64,000 nucleotides of DNA from Vibrio aquaticus. Its GTDB lineage: Bacteria > Pseudomonadota > Gammaproteobacteria > Enterobacterales > Vibrionaceae. The position numbers were made by a program, and so were the translations under genes. The DNA is taken from positions 434,001-498,000 of the forward strand of contig NZ_RXZH01000002.1 in assembly GCF_003970385.1 (NCBI RefSeq), in the 5' to 3' direction. Position 1 is the first letter of the stretch. Each line of letters starts with the position of its first letter. Positions 14,826-23,807 of the stretch are shown here, piece by piece. The notes under the pieces are model-generated. The model ran no database searches. It had not been told where the DNA came from and saw only the letters and a program-made list of their open reading frames with translations.

Positions 14826-16136
14826 ATGTTTGAAGGATTCAGTCTGTTTGTTGGGGCGCTACTTGATGCTTTGATCGGCCCCAACTTATTTGTGCCCGGT
14901 GAGCCATTTCTTATTGCTGCTGGGTATCAGTTACATCAAGGGATATACACCGGGCTCATTGCCGTGCTGCTGGGTGGATTTCTCGGCGATCAAATGAGCT
15001 ACGTGATCGGGCGTAAATTTGGCTTTTCTGCTCAGAAAAAACTGGTGAAGTGGCAACCTAAAGTTCGACGACCGATTGCAAAGTGTCGTCATTTAATGAC
15101 TAAGAAAGGAAATTACGTTTTGTCATTTGCGCGTTTATTAGGGCCTGTGGCTTGGGTTGTTCCGTTTATCGCTGGAAGTCAGAAAGTGACATGGCAACGT
15201 TTTACTTTGTTTTCGACCATTGGTCTGATATTGGGCGTCGGCCAGTTTGTCGCGTGGGGCTATTTGCTCTCTTATGGGGTCGAACATTTTCCGATCATTG
15301 AGCAAGCGAAGATCTTTACCATCGAGCATATCCCGACCTTACTTGCACTGGGTGGGTGCCTTGTTTTTTATTGGATAGGGAAGAAGCTTCGCTGGCGCTT
15401 TCTGTTTACGAAGCTCACGCTCGCTGTGGTGTTATCGATGGTCTATGTCAACTACACACACTTTTTCTTTTATGCGGATGATAATCAACTCGAAGCGGTA
15501 GCAAAAACAGAAAAGTTAGCTCAAAGAGAGACAGAACTTGCTCATTTGACGCTTAAGGTTTATCCGGGAAAATCTTCGGTGTTTGATGCGCAGGCCGTTA
15601 ACGTTGTCTACTACGGTGAAACGCCAAAAACGTTAATGAACGAGTTAGGTTGGATTGAAAACAAAACTTTCTCCCGCAACGATTTAGAGTTGATGGACTA
15701 TGTTCAATTGCTCAAAGATAAAACACCGCCAGTCTCTGATCTCTATTGGAATCATATCCCACAAGAAATGGCATTTCAGCTGCCGGGGAACTTAGTAAAG
15801 CGTAGCCATATTCGTTGGTGGCAAGCAGGGCGAGATCCACAAACGAAGCAAAAGTTGTGGTTAGGGGCATTGAGCTATGACGATGGATTACAGCTTACGC
15901 CGTATTCTGGAATTGTGACGGTATTGCACAGTGTTGACCCTAACGTTGATGCCGAAAGAGATAGGCTGTTAGCGCAAGTCGCGGGAGGTTTTAGTGCTCA
16001 TCAAGTGTCGTTGAGCGAAGCATTAACGCCCGTGGTTTTAGATGAAGAGCACGATTACTTTACCGATGGTCGACTCCTGATCATTACCGATTTAGCGGAA
16101 AATAAAATTCTGCCTGCAGGTGATTTGTTGCTTTAA
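14826..16136 (+). CDS. DedA-family membrane protein with LssY C-terminal domain
   Basis: A 436-residue two-part protein. Residues 1-200 are a DedA/VTT-type membrane domain (FVPGEPFLIAAGY, GGFLGDQMSYVIGRKFG, FARLLGPVAWVVPFIAG); DedA proteins handle lipid carriers and membrane homeostasis. After a further membrane helix (about 195-215) comes a soluble region resembling LssY C-terminal domains (NELGWIENKTFSRNDLELM, then SHIRWWQAGRD). ATG at 14826 with AGGTGA six bases upstream is preferred to TTG at 14820. It is probably co-transcribed with the upstream glycosyltransferase. The link suggests envelope glycolipid handling, which is inference. Confidence 0.82.
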   Translation: MFEGFSLFVGALLDALIGPNLFVPGEPFLIAAGYQLHQGIYTGLIAVLLGGFLGDQMSYVIGRKFGFSAQKKLVKWQPKVRRPIAKCRHLMTKKGNYVLSFARLLGPVAWVVPFIAGSQKVTWQRFTLFSTIGLILGVGQFVAWGYLLSYGVEHFPIIEQAKIFTIEHIPTLLALGGCLVFYWIGKKLRWRFLFTKLTLAVVLSMVYVNYTHFFFYADDNQLEAVAKTEKLAQRETELAHLTLKVYPGKSSVFDAQAVNVVYYGETPKTLMNELGWIENKTFSRNDLELMDYVQLLKDKTPPVSDLYWNHIPQEMAFQLPGNLVKRSHIRWWQAGRDPQTKQKLWLGALSYDDGLQLTPYSGIVTVLHSVDPNVDAERDRLLAQVAGGFSAHQVSLSEALTPVVLDEEHDYFTDGRLLIITDLAENKILPAGDLLL

Positions 16137-16206
16137 ATTGGGCAGTTGATTGCCTGATTTCGCCACCCTATGCCTTCAATGTGGCGCTATATGGAGCGCG
16201 GTTCAT

Positions 16207-16223
16207 TTGGCACTAACTTTGCG
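16207..16223 (+). promoter_or_regulatory. sigma-54 (RpoN) promoter for the T6SS effector module
   Basis: TTGGCACTAACTTTGCG is a near-consensus -24/-12 element: TTGGCAC then TTTGC, with GG at 16209-16210 and GC at 16221-16222 exactly ten bases apart. Transcription would begin near 16234, about 47 nt before the vgrG start at 16281. T6SS genes in vibrios are known to use RpoN with VasH-type activators. Confidence 0.65.
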
Positions 16224-16280
16224 TTGATTACTTTTCTTTCATTAAAGCGGGAAAGCGAAAGAATCGCGCAAAGGAGTGGT

Positions 16281-18317
16281 ATGTCAACATTGCACTTTAA
16301 CGTTGAAGTTGATGGCATAGAAAAAAATACGTTTGTCGTGCATCAGTTCCGTGGTCAAGAATCCCTATCTGATGACATTAGCCAACTCGGTGCTCGTTGT
16401 ATTGGTTATCGCTACACCATCGATCTTGCCAGTCGGCGTCATGATATTACGCCAGAGGACTTAGTTGATCGGACTGCTCGCTTAGCGCTGTATCGCAACG
16501 GAATCTTAGAACGTGTGGTTCATGGGGTGGTTCGCTGTTGCACCTTAGGTGATACTGGACATCATCATACGTTTTACTCGATGGTGCTTGTTCCTTCCTT
16601 AGAGCGGCTTTCTCTACGTCAAAATAGTCGTATTTTTCAAGGTGTCTCTGTCCCAGAAATAGTTTCAATCCTTCTACAAGAGATGGGTATATTCGATTAT
16701 GCGTTTTCGCTAAAACATGACCATCAAAAAAGAGATTACTGCGTTCAGTATAGAGAGACAGACTTAGCGTTCCTGCATCGCTTGATGGCTGAAGAAGGCA
16801 TGGTTTATAGTTTCTCTCATCAAGTCTCGAAACATACGATCGTATTTACTGATTCGAATGTGGGATTAGAGCATTTATCACACCCTATTGAATACAACCC
16901 CAATTCCGGCTCTAGTGAGGGCGCAGCCTATATCTCTCAACTGATTGAGTCTCATCAGATCACCTCAAGTGATACTGTCCTTCAAGAATACAGTTTTAAA
17001 AAGCCTGAGCATCGATTTATGCAGAAGGCGGCCAATAATGATGGGCAGCCTTATGAACACTTTGTCTTTCCCGGTCGCTACCATAATCAAGCAAGCGGAA
17101 AGATACGCAGTCAGTCTCAGTTAGATTATTTGCAACGCAGTCAGCATATAGGCCAAGTGCTTAGCAACGAAATGAGATTAGGAGCAGGGTTATGCTTCAC
17201 TCTCGGTGACGGCGAAGGCGAAAGGGTGACGAAAGATTGGCAAGTGGTCGCACTCTCAATCACCGCAACGCAACCACAAGCGCTTGAAGAAGAGGGCGGT
17301 GTAGGTGCCACAACTTACCACAATGAGGCATTGCTTATACCGGCCAATAAAGCTTGGAAGCGCGAACCATTAACAAAACCAGTAGCTGATGGCGCGACCA
17401 TTGCGGTGGTGGTGGGGCCAGAAAATGAAGACATCTATACTGATGAATATGGTCGCGTAAAACTCCATTTTCTGTGGGATAGATACTCAAATGGCAATGA
17501 ACTGAGCTCTTGTTGGGTACGAGTTTCTCAAAGTAGCGCAGGTTCCGAGTATGGCGTCATGGCGATACCGAGAGTCGGCCATGAAGTGATTGTCTCTTTC
17601 ATTAATGGTGACCCTGATCAGCCATTGGTGACCGGTCGAACCCACAACGCGAATAACTCACCTTCTTATTCTCTCCCTAAGCACAAAACCAAAATGGTCA
17701 TTCGTTCAGAAAGCTATCAAGGCTCTGGCTTTAACGAGTTGAGCTTTGAAGATAGCAGCGGAGCAGAGCAAGTTTATATGCATGCTCAGAAAGACTTGAA
17801 AGCACAAGTCAACAATGATCATACAACGCACGTTCACCATGATGCTCACTTGCTAGTAGGAAACGACCAATATACGCAAGTGAAGCAAGATGCTCATTTA
17901 AAGGTCACGTCTGATAGCTACACAACGATAAAAGATCGCTTAAGTGAGCAAATCGGTGCGAGCTTCAATCAAAAAGTTGCTGGCCGGTTCAGTGCTAAAT
18001 CTGGGCGCGAAATTGTGTTGCAGTCTGGGGCGAAACTGGTGGTTGAGTCCGGGGCAGAAGTGACACTTAAGGTTGGCGGTAGCTTTGTGAGCGTTGACGG
18101 AAGTGGTGTTCACCTAGTTGGGCCTGCCATCAACTTAAATGCGGGTGGCTCGGCTGGCAGTGGGGCGGCATACAATGGAGTGATGGCAGCTTTGCCGAAA
18201 GGGATCATTCCTCCTGACTCTCCTGAGGTCAAAAAGGCGGTGCGCCATCAAGCGCTGCTTGTCGCAGAAGAGAGTCACATTCCACTGGTAAAACCATGTT
18301 CATTGGAAGAGGAATAA
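16281..18317 (+). CDS. vgrG: type VI secretion spike protein VgrG (TssI), effector-linked
   Basis: A 678-residue VgrG with gp27-like base, OB-fold (GPENEDIYTDEYGRVKLHF, GDPDQPLVTGRTH) and beta-helical needle ending in a Gly/Ser region. The tail of about 45 residues (LPKGIIPPDSPEV onward) is unlike that of the vgrG at 4197 and probably docks the cognate adaptor-effector. ATG at 16281 follows AAGGAG with 6 nt spacing; the longer frame from 16170 would run through the sigma-54 promoter and is rejected. The gene heads a tight operon with DUF4123 adaptor, Tle1-like lipase and immunity gene. The central domains are highly similar to the other vgrG. Confidence 0.95.
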   Translation: MSTLHFNVEVDGIEKNTFVVHQFRGQESLSDDISQLGARCIGYRYTIDLASRRHDITPEDLVDRTARLALYRNGILERVVHGVVRCCTLGDTGHHHTFYSMVLVPSLERLSLRQNSRIFQGVSVPEIVSILLQEMGIFDYAFSLKHDHQKRDYCVQYRETDLAFLHRLMAEEGMVYSFSHQVSKHTIVFTDSNVGLEHLSHPIEYNPNSGSSEGAAYISQLIESHQITSSDTVLQEYSFKKPEHRFMQKAANNDGQPYEHFVFPGRYHNQASGKIRSQSQLDYLQRSQHIGQVLSNEMRLGAGLCFTLGDGEGERVTKDWQVVALSITATQPQALEEEGGVGATTYHNEALLIPANKAWKREPLTKPVADGATIAVVVGPENEDIYTDEYGRVKLHFLWDRYSNGNELSSCWVRVSQSSAGSEYGVMAIPRVGHEVIVSFINGDPDQPLVTGRTHNANNSPSYSLPKHKTKMVIRSESYQGSGFNELSFEDSSGAEQVYMHAQKDLKAQVNNDHTTHVHHDAHLLVGNDQYTQVKQDAHLKVTSDSYTTIKDRLSEQIGASFNQKVAGRFSAKSGREIVLQSGAKLVVESGAEVTLKVGGSFVSVDGSGVHLVGPAINLNAGGSAGSGAAYNGVMAALPKGIIPPDSPEVKKAVRHQALLVAEESHIPLVKPCSLEEE

Positions 18318-18320
18318 CTC

Positions 18321-19106
18321 ATGTTGTCCGGTTGGTTTAGATCCTGCGAAATACAAACGTATTGGCTTGCAGACTGTCAAGCTCATCAACGTGCTGTAAA
18401 GGAATTTGGTTTCGGTTTTGAAGAGTCATTACCTTTGTTTTCTGGAGCGTTATTTGAGCAAGTGACAAGCCTTTCTCCTTGGCTCGTTCCGGTATCAAAT
18501 GAGCTCCTCGACCTAAAAGAAGAAACATTGGGTCAAGGGATTGGTTTGGCGAGCACGGCTTCTATCAACTCTCTTGTCGACCACCTTCGAAGCCTATTGT
18601 TTGCTTCGTTTAACGGTGAAGAGGTCATGTTTCGTTATTACGATAACAACGTCATTGAGCCAATGTTAAGAGCAATGGAAGAGGACGAACGAAACCGGTT
18701 TCTTGGCAATATTGACCAATTAGCCGTGAGTGCGGATGCACTTCAGTGCTATGTCAATGGCTCCGTCACCTCCTACAGCTTACAAACACAACCTTGGTGG
18801 AAAATCCAAGAGCATCATCTAGCAGCACTCTACAATGCTGAGGTCCATGCAAGATCTATCGAACGACGCTGGTGGAATCTCTTTCCGCAGATGATGGCTC
18901 GACTGAATAACCCTCAGATGTTGATTGTCGAGACATTGGAGAAAGCACAAACGCAAGGTTATGAGCCAGAGATTCATGAGGCGTGTGTGATGGTCGAAAT
19001 TGCTAGGCGAACACAAACGCAACTGAGCGATCTTACCCAGCCCTTTCAACTGACATTTGATGAGTTAAACACACTAGAAACGATCAACAAGGTATGGATA
19101 TCATGA
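18321..19106 (+). CDS. DUF4123 T6SS effector adaptor (Tap/TEC)
   Basis: A 261-residue protein with the DUF4123 pattern: an N-terminal half with LFEQVTSLSPWLVPV (about residues 49-63), GLASTASINSLVDHLRSLLFA and VMFRYYDNNVIEPML, which are the family's hallmarks. DUF4123 proteins chaperone effectors onto their VgrG and are not themselves secreted toxins. It starts 3 nt after the vgrG stop with GAGGAA upstream, and its stop overlaps the lipase start (ATGA). Position between vgrG and the lipase indicates that it loads that lipase. Confidence 0.88.
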   Translation: MLSGWFRSCEIQTYWLADCQAHQRAVKEFGFGFEESLPLFSGALFEQVTSLSPWLVPVSNELLDLKEETLGQGIGLASTASINSLVDHLRSLLFASFNGEEVMFRYYDNNVIEPMLRAMEEDERNRFLGNIDQLAVSADALQCYVNGSVTSYSLQTQPWWKIQEHHLAALYNAEVHARSIERRWWNLFPQMMARLNNPQMLIVETLEKAQTQGYEPEIHEACVMVEIARRTQTQLSDLTQPFQLTFDELNTLETINKVWIS

Positions 19107-21241
19107 GTTTAGATACTGGAAGCAGCCCGTATTTTCTGCCGTGTGAGAACTGCTCTCGTTGGATCGAGATATTCGTCAGAGATGAGTTTAACCAGCCCTT
19201 CCTCGATGTAACTGGGATCTTGGTTGATTCAGCCGGAAACGAGTTTTCTATAAGCTTAAATGAAGATCCCATTTTCCTTGAAGGTTTAGCGCCTGGGCCA
19301 ATGCTTCTTCACTTGGACAGTGATGAATGGTTGCTCGAGTCTCAAAAGGAACAACACAAACCTAATGTTGACTCGAAACCTACGGCCGATTTTGCGAAAG
19401 CATACTCAAATAAACAGGGCGACAATCCTACCTTCCTAGAAGTGACCGCTGGTGACTTAACAGAACTTACCCAAGGGCAAACCTTGCCGATCAGGCACCA
19501 AAAAGGCAAGGCCGATCCATTCAAACTCATTACCGACAACAGCTATGTTCTTCAGGTACGAGGTTTCAACTTTATTACTCTTCGCATAGGAATGTTCTTT
19601 GATGGCACAGGCAACAATACCTTCAGTGCTCAGTGGGGAAAGAAACAGCTTGATAAGTACTACTATAAATGGCGACCGAAGTATGAGGCGGAATGTGAGC
19701 TTATCTCAGAGCGTACAGGATTATCTAAAGACAACATTCCAGTCACCGAACTATCCGATGAGTGTTTTGCTTTTCCAGAAGAGCAGGGTTTCTTTCAAAA
19801 GCTGTTTTCTAGCAAGGACGATGATGTAGAAACGGTTGCAGGCAGTGCGACCAATGAGCTTACTAATATTCAGAAATTGTTCGAGCGTTATTCGCAAGAT
19901 AAGTATTTCGAAAACCAGAATGTATATTCCTTTGCTCATTATATTACCGGTATAGGTACAGGCAATGAGATTGATGAGCAGCCAGCAAAAGAGTCGATAT
20001 TTGGTCAAGGTAGTGGAATAGGCAAGTATGGTGTTGTGGAAAAGGTGAATGTTGGGACCGAAAAATTGGTTGATCAACTGTCAGTGCTTAAAAGCATCTT
20101 TGAAAACGATTTACCACTTGTAGTTGACGGAATATCGAAGCTTCAATTTGACGTATTTGGGTTTAGCCGAGGAGCTGCTTCTGCAAGGCATTTTGTCAAT
20201 GTTGTTCTTGAAGGCTGTAAAGGTGACTTTGCGAAAGCTTTTACGGAGGAATGTGCAAAGCAGAAAATTGGATTGTCTAGAACATTTGATTGGGACAGAG
20301 CCGATAAGGAAGATGCGAGCTGCGAGGTTACGTTTGTTGGGGTGTTTGATACGGTGGCATCTGTTGTCCATCTCGTCTCATTAGACTCGAAAACAATTCT
20401 TGATTTTGACTTTAGCACACATACTGACAACGGAGATGTAAAGCTCTGGCTTGATCCTGCGCGAGTCAGAAGAGTTGTTCATTTAACCGCAAATTCAAAA
20501 ACTGAATGTAGGGAGAATTTTAGTTTAAATAGGATCAATGAACATGAGACATTTGCTGAACTGACCTTGCCAGGCGCTCATTCAGATATAGGAGGAGGTT
20601 ATCACTCGAGGAGTTCATATTCTCAAGAAGACTATCTACTGCCTTTGTTGGAACAGAAATTAGTGAAGAAAGTGAGTCGCTCTTATTCTGGTCGGTTCGA
20701 AAAGACAAGAGTTATTAAGCATATTCTTCAGGCGTTGGATGACTACAAAAAACTAGATTTAAAAAGTGGATGGAAAGAATCAGATTATGCTCCAGTTGTT
20801 TTAGAGGAAGCTAAGCTAGGCGAGAACAGGACGAAAGTAACAGGAAAGTTGTTCATCAAGCGAAAAGTAGAAGGAGACTTATCGCGATTGTATCTACGGG
20901 TAATGTATGGTTTAGCGGAATTTCATGGAGTCCCACTAACAGATGACGATGGGTATGTATGGACAGATGATGCCTATTTGTTAGTAAAAGATATACCTAA
21001 CGAGAATAATGGCCGTCCGATAAAATATACTGAGTTAAATGCAAATATATTACAGCTCGCAAAAAGTGGTGATTATGAGGGTATTATTAACTCATTGAGT
21101 ACATCGCAGAGGTTAAAAGAGTTTATGGACTCCGATTTGTATCACCATTCTTCGAGTGATACTGTTGGAATGAAGCCATTATTAAATGAATCAACGCAAC
21201 AATTTGAAAGAGCGAGTTATGAGTGTAAAAAAGATACTTAA
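19103..21241 (+). CDS. Tle1-like T6SS phospholipase effector (DUF2235)
   Basis: A 712-residue antibacterial lipase candidate. Residues 1-140 form a beta-rich N-terminal region (RWIEIFVRDEFNQPF) likely to contact the adaptor. The DUF2235 alpha/beta-hydrolase core starts with RIGMFFDGTGNN and has the nucleophile motif GFSRGA (Ser about 355), an Asp in GVFDTVASV (about 416) and the catalytic His in LPGAHSDIGGGYH (about 493). Tle1 enzymes hydrolyse phospholipids of rival cells. ATG 19103 overlaps the DUF4123 stop by 4 nt; ATG 19094 is an alternative with worse spacing. The 3' third is AT-rich, and the immunity gene starts inside it. Confidence 0.9.
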   Translation: MSLDTGSSPYFLPCENCSRWIEIFVRDEFNQPFLDVTGILVDSAGNEFSISLNEDPIFLEGLAPGPMLLHLDSDEWLLESQKEQHKPNVDSKPTADFAKAYSNKQGDNPTFLEVTAGDLTELTQGQTLPIRHQKGKADPFKLITDNSYVLQVRGFNFITLRIGMFFDGTGNNTFSAQWGKKQLDKYYYKWRPKYEAECELISERTGLSKDNIPVTELSDECFAFPEEQGFFQKLFSSKDDDVETVAGSATNELTNIQKLFERYSQDKYFENQNVYSFAHYITGIGTGNEIDEQPAKESIFGQGSGIGKYGVVEKVNVGTEKLVDQLSVLKSIFENDLPLVVDGISKLQFDVFGFSRGAASARHFVNVVLEGCKGDFAKAFTEECAKQKIGLSRTFDWDRADKEDASCEVTFVGVFDTVASVVHLVSLDSKTILDFDFSTHTDNGDVKLWLDPARVRRVVHLTANSKTECRENFSLNRINEHETFAELTLPGAHSDIGGGYHSRSSYSQEDYLLPLLEQKLVKKVSRSYSGRFEKTRVIKHILQALDDYKKLDLKSGWKESDYAPVVLEEAKLGENRTKVTGKLFIKRKVEGDLSRLYLRVMYGLAEFHGVPLTDDDGYVWTDDAYLLVKDIPNENNGRPIKYTELNANILQLAKSGDYEGIINSLSTSQRLKEFMDSDLYHHSSSDTVGMKPLLNESTQQFERASYECKKDT

Positions 21242-21971
21242 AAGGTCGCTATTATATTTAGCTATGTTTCTGCCTGCTATGAGCACGAGTGTTAGTGGTT
21301 CTACAGAAAAAAATATCTTGCCGGAATGGCGAGTTAGCATTTCTTCACCATCTCTTTATCCAGCCAAAGTGACCAGTGTATATGGGGTAAATCATCAAGA
21401 AAATTGGATATCTCAGCTACATGCATTTAGTCAATTCATGTCTAAGACTGATATGAATAACGTGATGAAATGGATAAACAGTTATGATGGCTATGGCTTA
21501 CCCCTTCACACTTTTACTATGGTAAGGGGGGCACAGGTTTCAAAAAGAGAGTCATTACCTGATGACGTTTACCTATATTGGACCTCGCTTGCCAATATTC
21601 AGTTTTATGTAACCCGATTTGACTTAAATGTAGAAATAAAAAGATTAATGGTGAGTAAGGATTCATATGTCGGGCGTTCAGGAGATGAAATAAGCTGTTA
21701 TCGCTCTGAGATTGTCTTTGGACTTTTACCAAACGGTCAAGCGAAAGTCTTTTTAAAAGGTTGTGGAGAATTAATTTACGTCACAGAGTTAAAGCCCGAA
21801 AGTGTAATGCGAGAAGATGCCCATGGCTTTAATGCAGAAGATTATCGAGAACGTTCGTACTTTAAAAGAATCCAAAAAAGGGCAGACGAGATTGGAGCAG
21901 TATTAGATCCAATCCCATGGGATAAAGTGAATAAAGTGTATTCAAACGAGAAAGTGACAGAGTTGAATTAA
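21219..21971 (+). CDS. secreted immunity protein for the Tle1-like lipase
   Basis: A 250-residue protein with a Sec signal peptide (KRSLLYLAMFLPAMSTSVSGS, no lipobox Cys). The mature part (LPEWRVSISSPSLYPAKV, VYGVN, GLPLHTFT, LPDDVYLYWTS) resembles DUF2931 proteins as I remember them. ATG 21219 overlaps the lipase gene by 23 nt and has GAAAGAG upstream; an earlier ATG at 21186 would hide the signal peptide. Periplasmic location suits neutralising a lipase that attacks membranes from the periplasm. Immunity function is inferred from position and export signal. The gene is AT-rich. Confidence 0.78.
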   Translation: MSVKKILKRSLLYLAMFLPAMSTSVSGSTEKNILPEWRVSISSPSLYPAKVTSVYGVNHQENWISQLHAFSQFMSKTDMNNVMKWINSYDGYGLPLHTFTMVRGAQVSKRESLPDDVYLYWTSLANIQFYVTRFDLNVEIKRLMVSKDSYVGRSGDEISCYRSEIVFGLLPNGQAKVFLKGCGELIYVTELKPESVMREDAHGFNAEDYRERSYFKRIQKRADEIGAVLDPIPWDKVNKVYSNEKVTELN

Positions 21972-22108
21972 CGTATACTTAAGTCGTGATGAGCCAACTC
22001 GAATAATGTGACTGGCTGAAAATTGCACTCTTTCCAAAAATTTTTAAGATGCGATGGGAATAACACTTCATCCTATTCTTTATGCCCTTTTAATTCAGGA
22101 TACTTAGC

Positions 22109-22114
22109 TATAAT
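22109..22114 (+). promoter_or_regulatory. -10 candidate for phospholipid operon
   Basis: A perfect TATAAT 54 nt before the phosphatidyltransferase start. No convincing -35 is seen, so this is a weak call. Confidence 0.3.
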
Positions 22115-22167
22115 GGCGTTGAATCAAGTATTGCTGAACGAAAATTATCCAATTCAATGAGGCTTTT

Positions 22168-22875
22168 ATGGACAAGGACCCAGTTGAAGAAAGCAACCGC
22201 AGACCGCTTGCCGTTCGTGATGTTGCTCTCACCCGAAAAGTAGCCATTTGGCTGAGCAACAAAAACGTCACACCAAATCAAATATCACTAATGAGCATTG
22301 TGTTCGCCGTAGTTGGCTATGGCGTGATGCTTACCTACCATTTTTCGCCGATAAGCTATCTGTTACTTATTGCGGCGGCCACCATTCAGATGCGCTTGTT
22401 GTGTAATTTATTTGATGGCATGGTGGCGATCGAAGGTGGAAAGAAAACTCCGGCGGGGGAGCTTTATAATGATGTCCCCGATCGTATTGCTGATCCTCTC
22501 TTTATCATTGCCGCAGGGTTCGCGACAGAATCGGTATTTGGTATGCCACTCGCTTGGAGTAGTGCAATAGTGGCGGTTTTGACCGCTTATGTTCGAGTCT
22601 TGGGTGTGGCTATGGGGACGCCTGCTGATTTTCGAGGACCCATGGCAAAGCAGCACAGAATGGCCCTATTAACGGTAACGTATCTACTACTGTTCCTGCA
22701 GCATACATTCGTTGGGCTGCCCGACATCTTCGTGTATAGCATGGATGCTGCATTATTGGTGATGTTAGTTGGTAGCGTTTACACGACTTGGCGACGCCTT
22801 GCGTTTATCTCTGATTACAAAACAAGAAGTCCGAGTGAAGACGTTCAGCCTAATGAGAAGGGGTCACAATGTTAG
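22168..22875 (+). CDS. CDP-alcohol phosphatidyltransferase family protein
   Basis: A 235-residue membrane enzyme with the family catalytic motif in the form FDGMVAIEG followed by GELYNDVPDRIAD (about residues 89-112). The usual DGxxAR Arg is replaced by Ile, a variation to note. About six membrane helices follow a soluble N-terminus. Members join CDP-diacylglycerol to an alcohol or phosphate acceptor. It overlaps the CdsA-like gene, and the set resembles the E. coli ynbA-ynbB pair. It starts the three-gene operon; a good -10 is at 22109. Product identity cannot be determined. Confidence 0.82.
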   Translation: MDKDPVEESNRRPLAVRDVALTRKVAIWLSNKNVTPNQISLMSIVFAVVGYGVMLTYHFSPISYLLLIAAATIQMRLLCNLFDGMVAIEGGKKTPAGELYNDVPDRIADPLFIIAAGFATESVFGMPLAWSSAIVAVLTAYVRVLGVAMGTPADFRGPMAKQHRMALLTVTYLLLFLQHTFVGLPDIFVYSMDAALLVMLVGSVYTTWRRLAFISDYKTRSPSEDVQPNEKGSQC

Positions 22876-23801
22876 GTATTCCGTTACACTCGCTGTATAT
22901 CATGGCCGTAATCGTCTTGGTTCTAGTTATCGGTACACTTGTTTACTTGTGGCTATCTAGGAGACATAAAGAACGCGATTATCTTGAATTGAAGCTACGT
23001 ATTCGTTCATGGTGGTGGATGATTGGCATTGTCTTTGTCGTCCTCTACCTGCCTTTGCAATATACGCTCTTCTTTGTCGGTTTCTTGAGCTTTATGGCAC
23101 TCAAAGAGTTCCTTTCTATTGTCCCCACTCGAATGACTGACCGCCGAGTAATCTTCTGGGCTTACCTATCCATTCCGTTTCAATACTATTGGTTATCAAT
23201 AGGTTGGTACGGTATGTACATCATCTTTATCCCTGTATATATGTTCTTATACCTCCCAATGGTTGCAGTGTTGATAGGGGATACGAAAGGTTTTATTCGC
23301 TCGGCGGGTGTTATTCATTGGGCCTTAATGCTTACGGTCTTTTGTATCAGTCATATGGCGTATTTGCTCGTTCTGCCAAGCTTGAACCCAGATGCTGGCT
23401 CAATGGGAATGCTGTTGTTTTTGCTGATCTTCACGCAGTTTAACGACGTTTGCCAATACGTCTGGGGGAAATCGTTCGGTAAGCATAAGATTGTCCCGAA
23501 AGTCAGTCCGAATAAAACCTGGGAGGGGTTCATTGGTGGGGCATTAACGGTTATTGGCGCGTCTTATTTTGTTGCCCCGTACCTAACGCCTCTGACAGGT
23601 GTTCAAGGCCTAGTCGCAGGTATCATCATTGCTTTTAGTGGATTTATTGGTGATTTGGTCATTTCGTCAGTGAAGAGAGATTTGAAGATTAAAGATACGA
23701 GCCAGTTCATACCGGGTCATGGTGGTATTCTTGACCGTATTGATAGCTTAATGTTTACCGCACCTCTGTTTTTTCACTACATCTACTACTTGTACTATTG
23801 A
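22869..23801 (+). CDS. CdsA-like phosphatidate cytidylyltransferase
   Basis: A 310-residue polytopic protein ending in the CdsA signature (KVSPNKTWEGFIGG about residues 214-227, SVKRDLKIKD, PGHGGILDRIDS). CdsA makes CDP-diacylglycerol from phosphatidate and CTP. The ATG lies inside the last codons of the upstream phosphatidyltransferase gene, with GAGAAGGGG as ribosome site. As a second, operon-bound CdsA it presumably feeds the upstream enzyme, like E. coli YnbB. Confidence 0.88.
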   Translation: MLGIPLHSLYIMAVIVLVLVIGTLVYLWLSRRHKERDYLELKLRIRSWWWMIGIVFVVLYLPLQYTLFFVGFLSFMALKEFLSIVPTRMTDRRVIFWAYLSIPFQYYWLSIGWYGMYIIFIPVYMFLYLPMVAVLIGDTKGFIRSAGVIHWALMLTVFCISHMAYLLVLPSLNPDAGSMGMLLFLLIFTQFNDVCQYVWGKSFGKHKIVPKVSPNKTWEGFIGGALTVIGASYFVAPYLTPLTGVQGLVAGIIIAFSGFIGDLVISSVKRDLKIKDTSQFIPGHGGILDRIDSLMFTAPLFFHYIYYLYY

Positions 23802-23807
23802 GGATTT

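Noticed and set aside
16170..16280. In-frame N-terminal extension of the second VgrG
   Set aside because: No ribosome site, poor similarity to VgrG N-termini, and it contains the sigma-54 promoter; ATG 16281 has AAGGAG.
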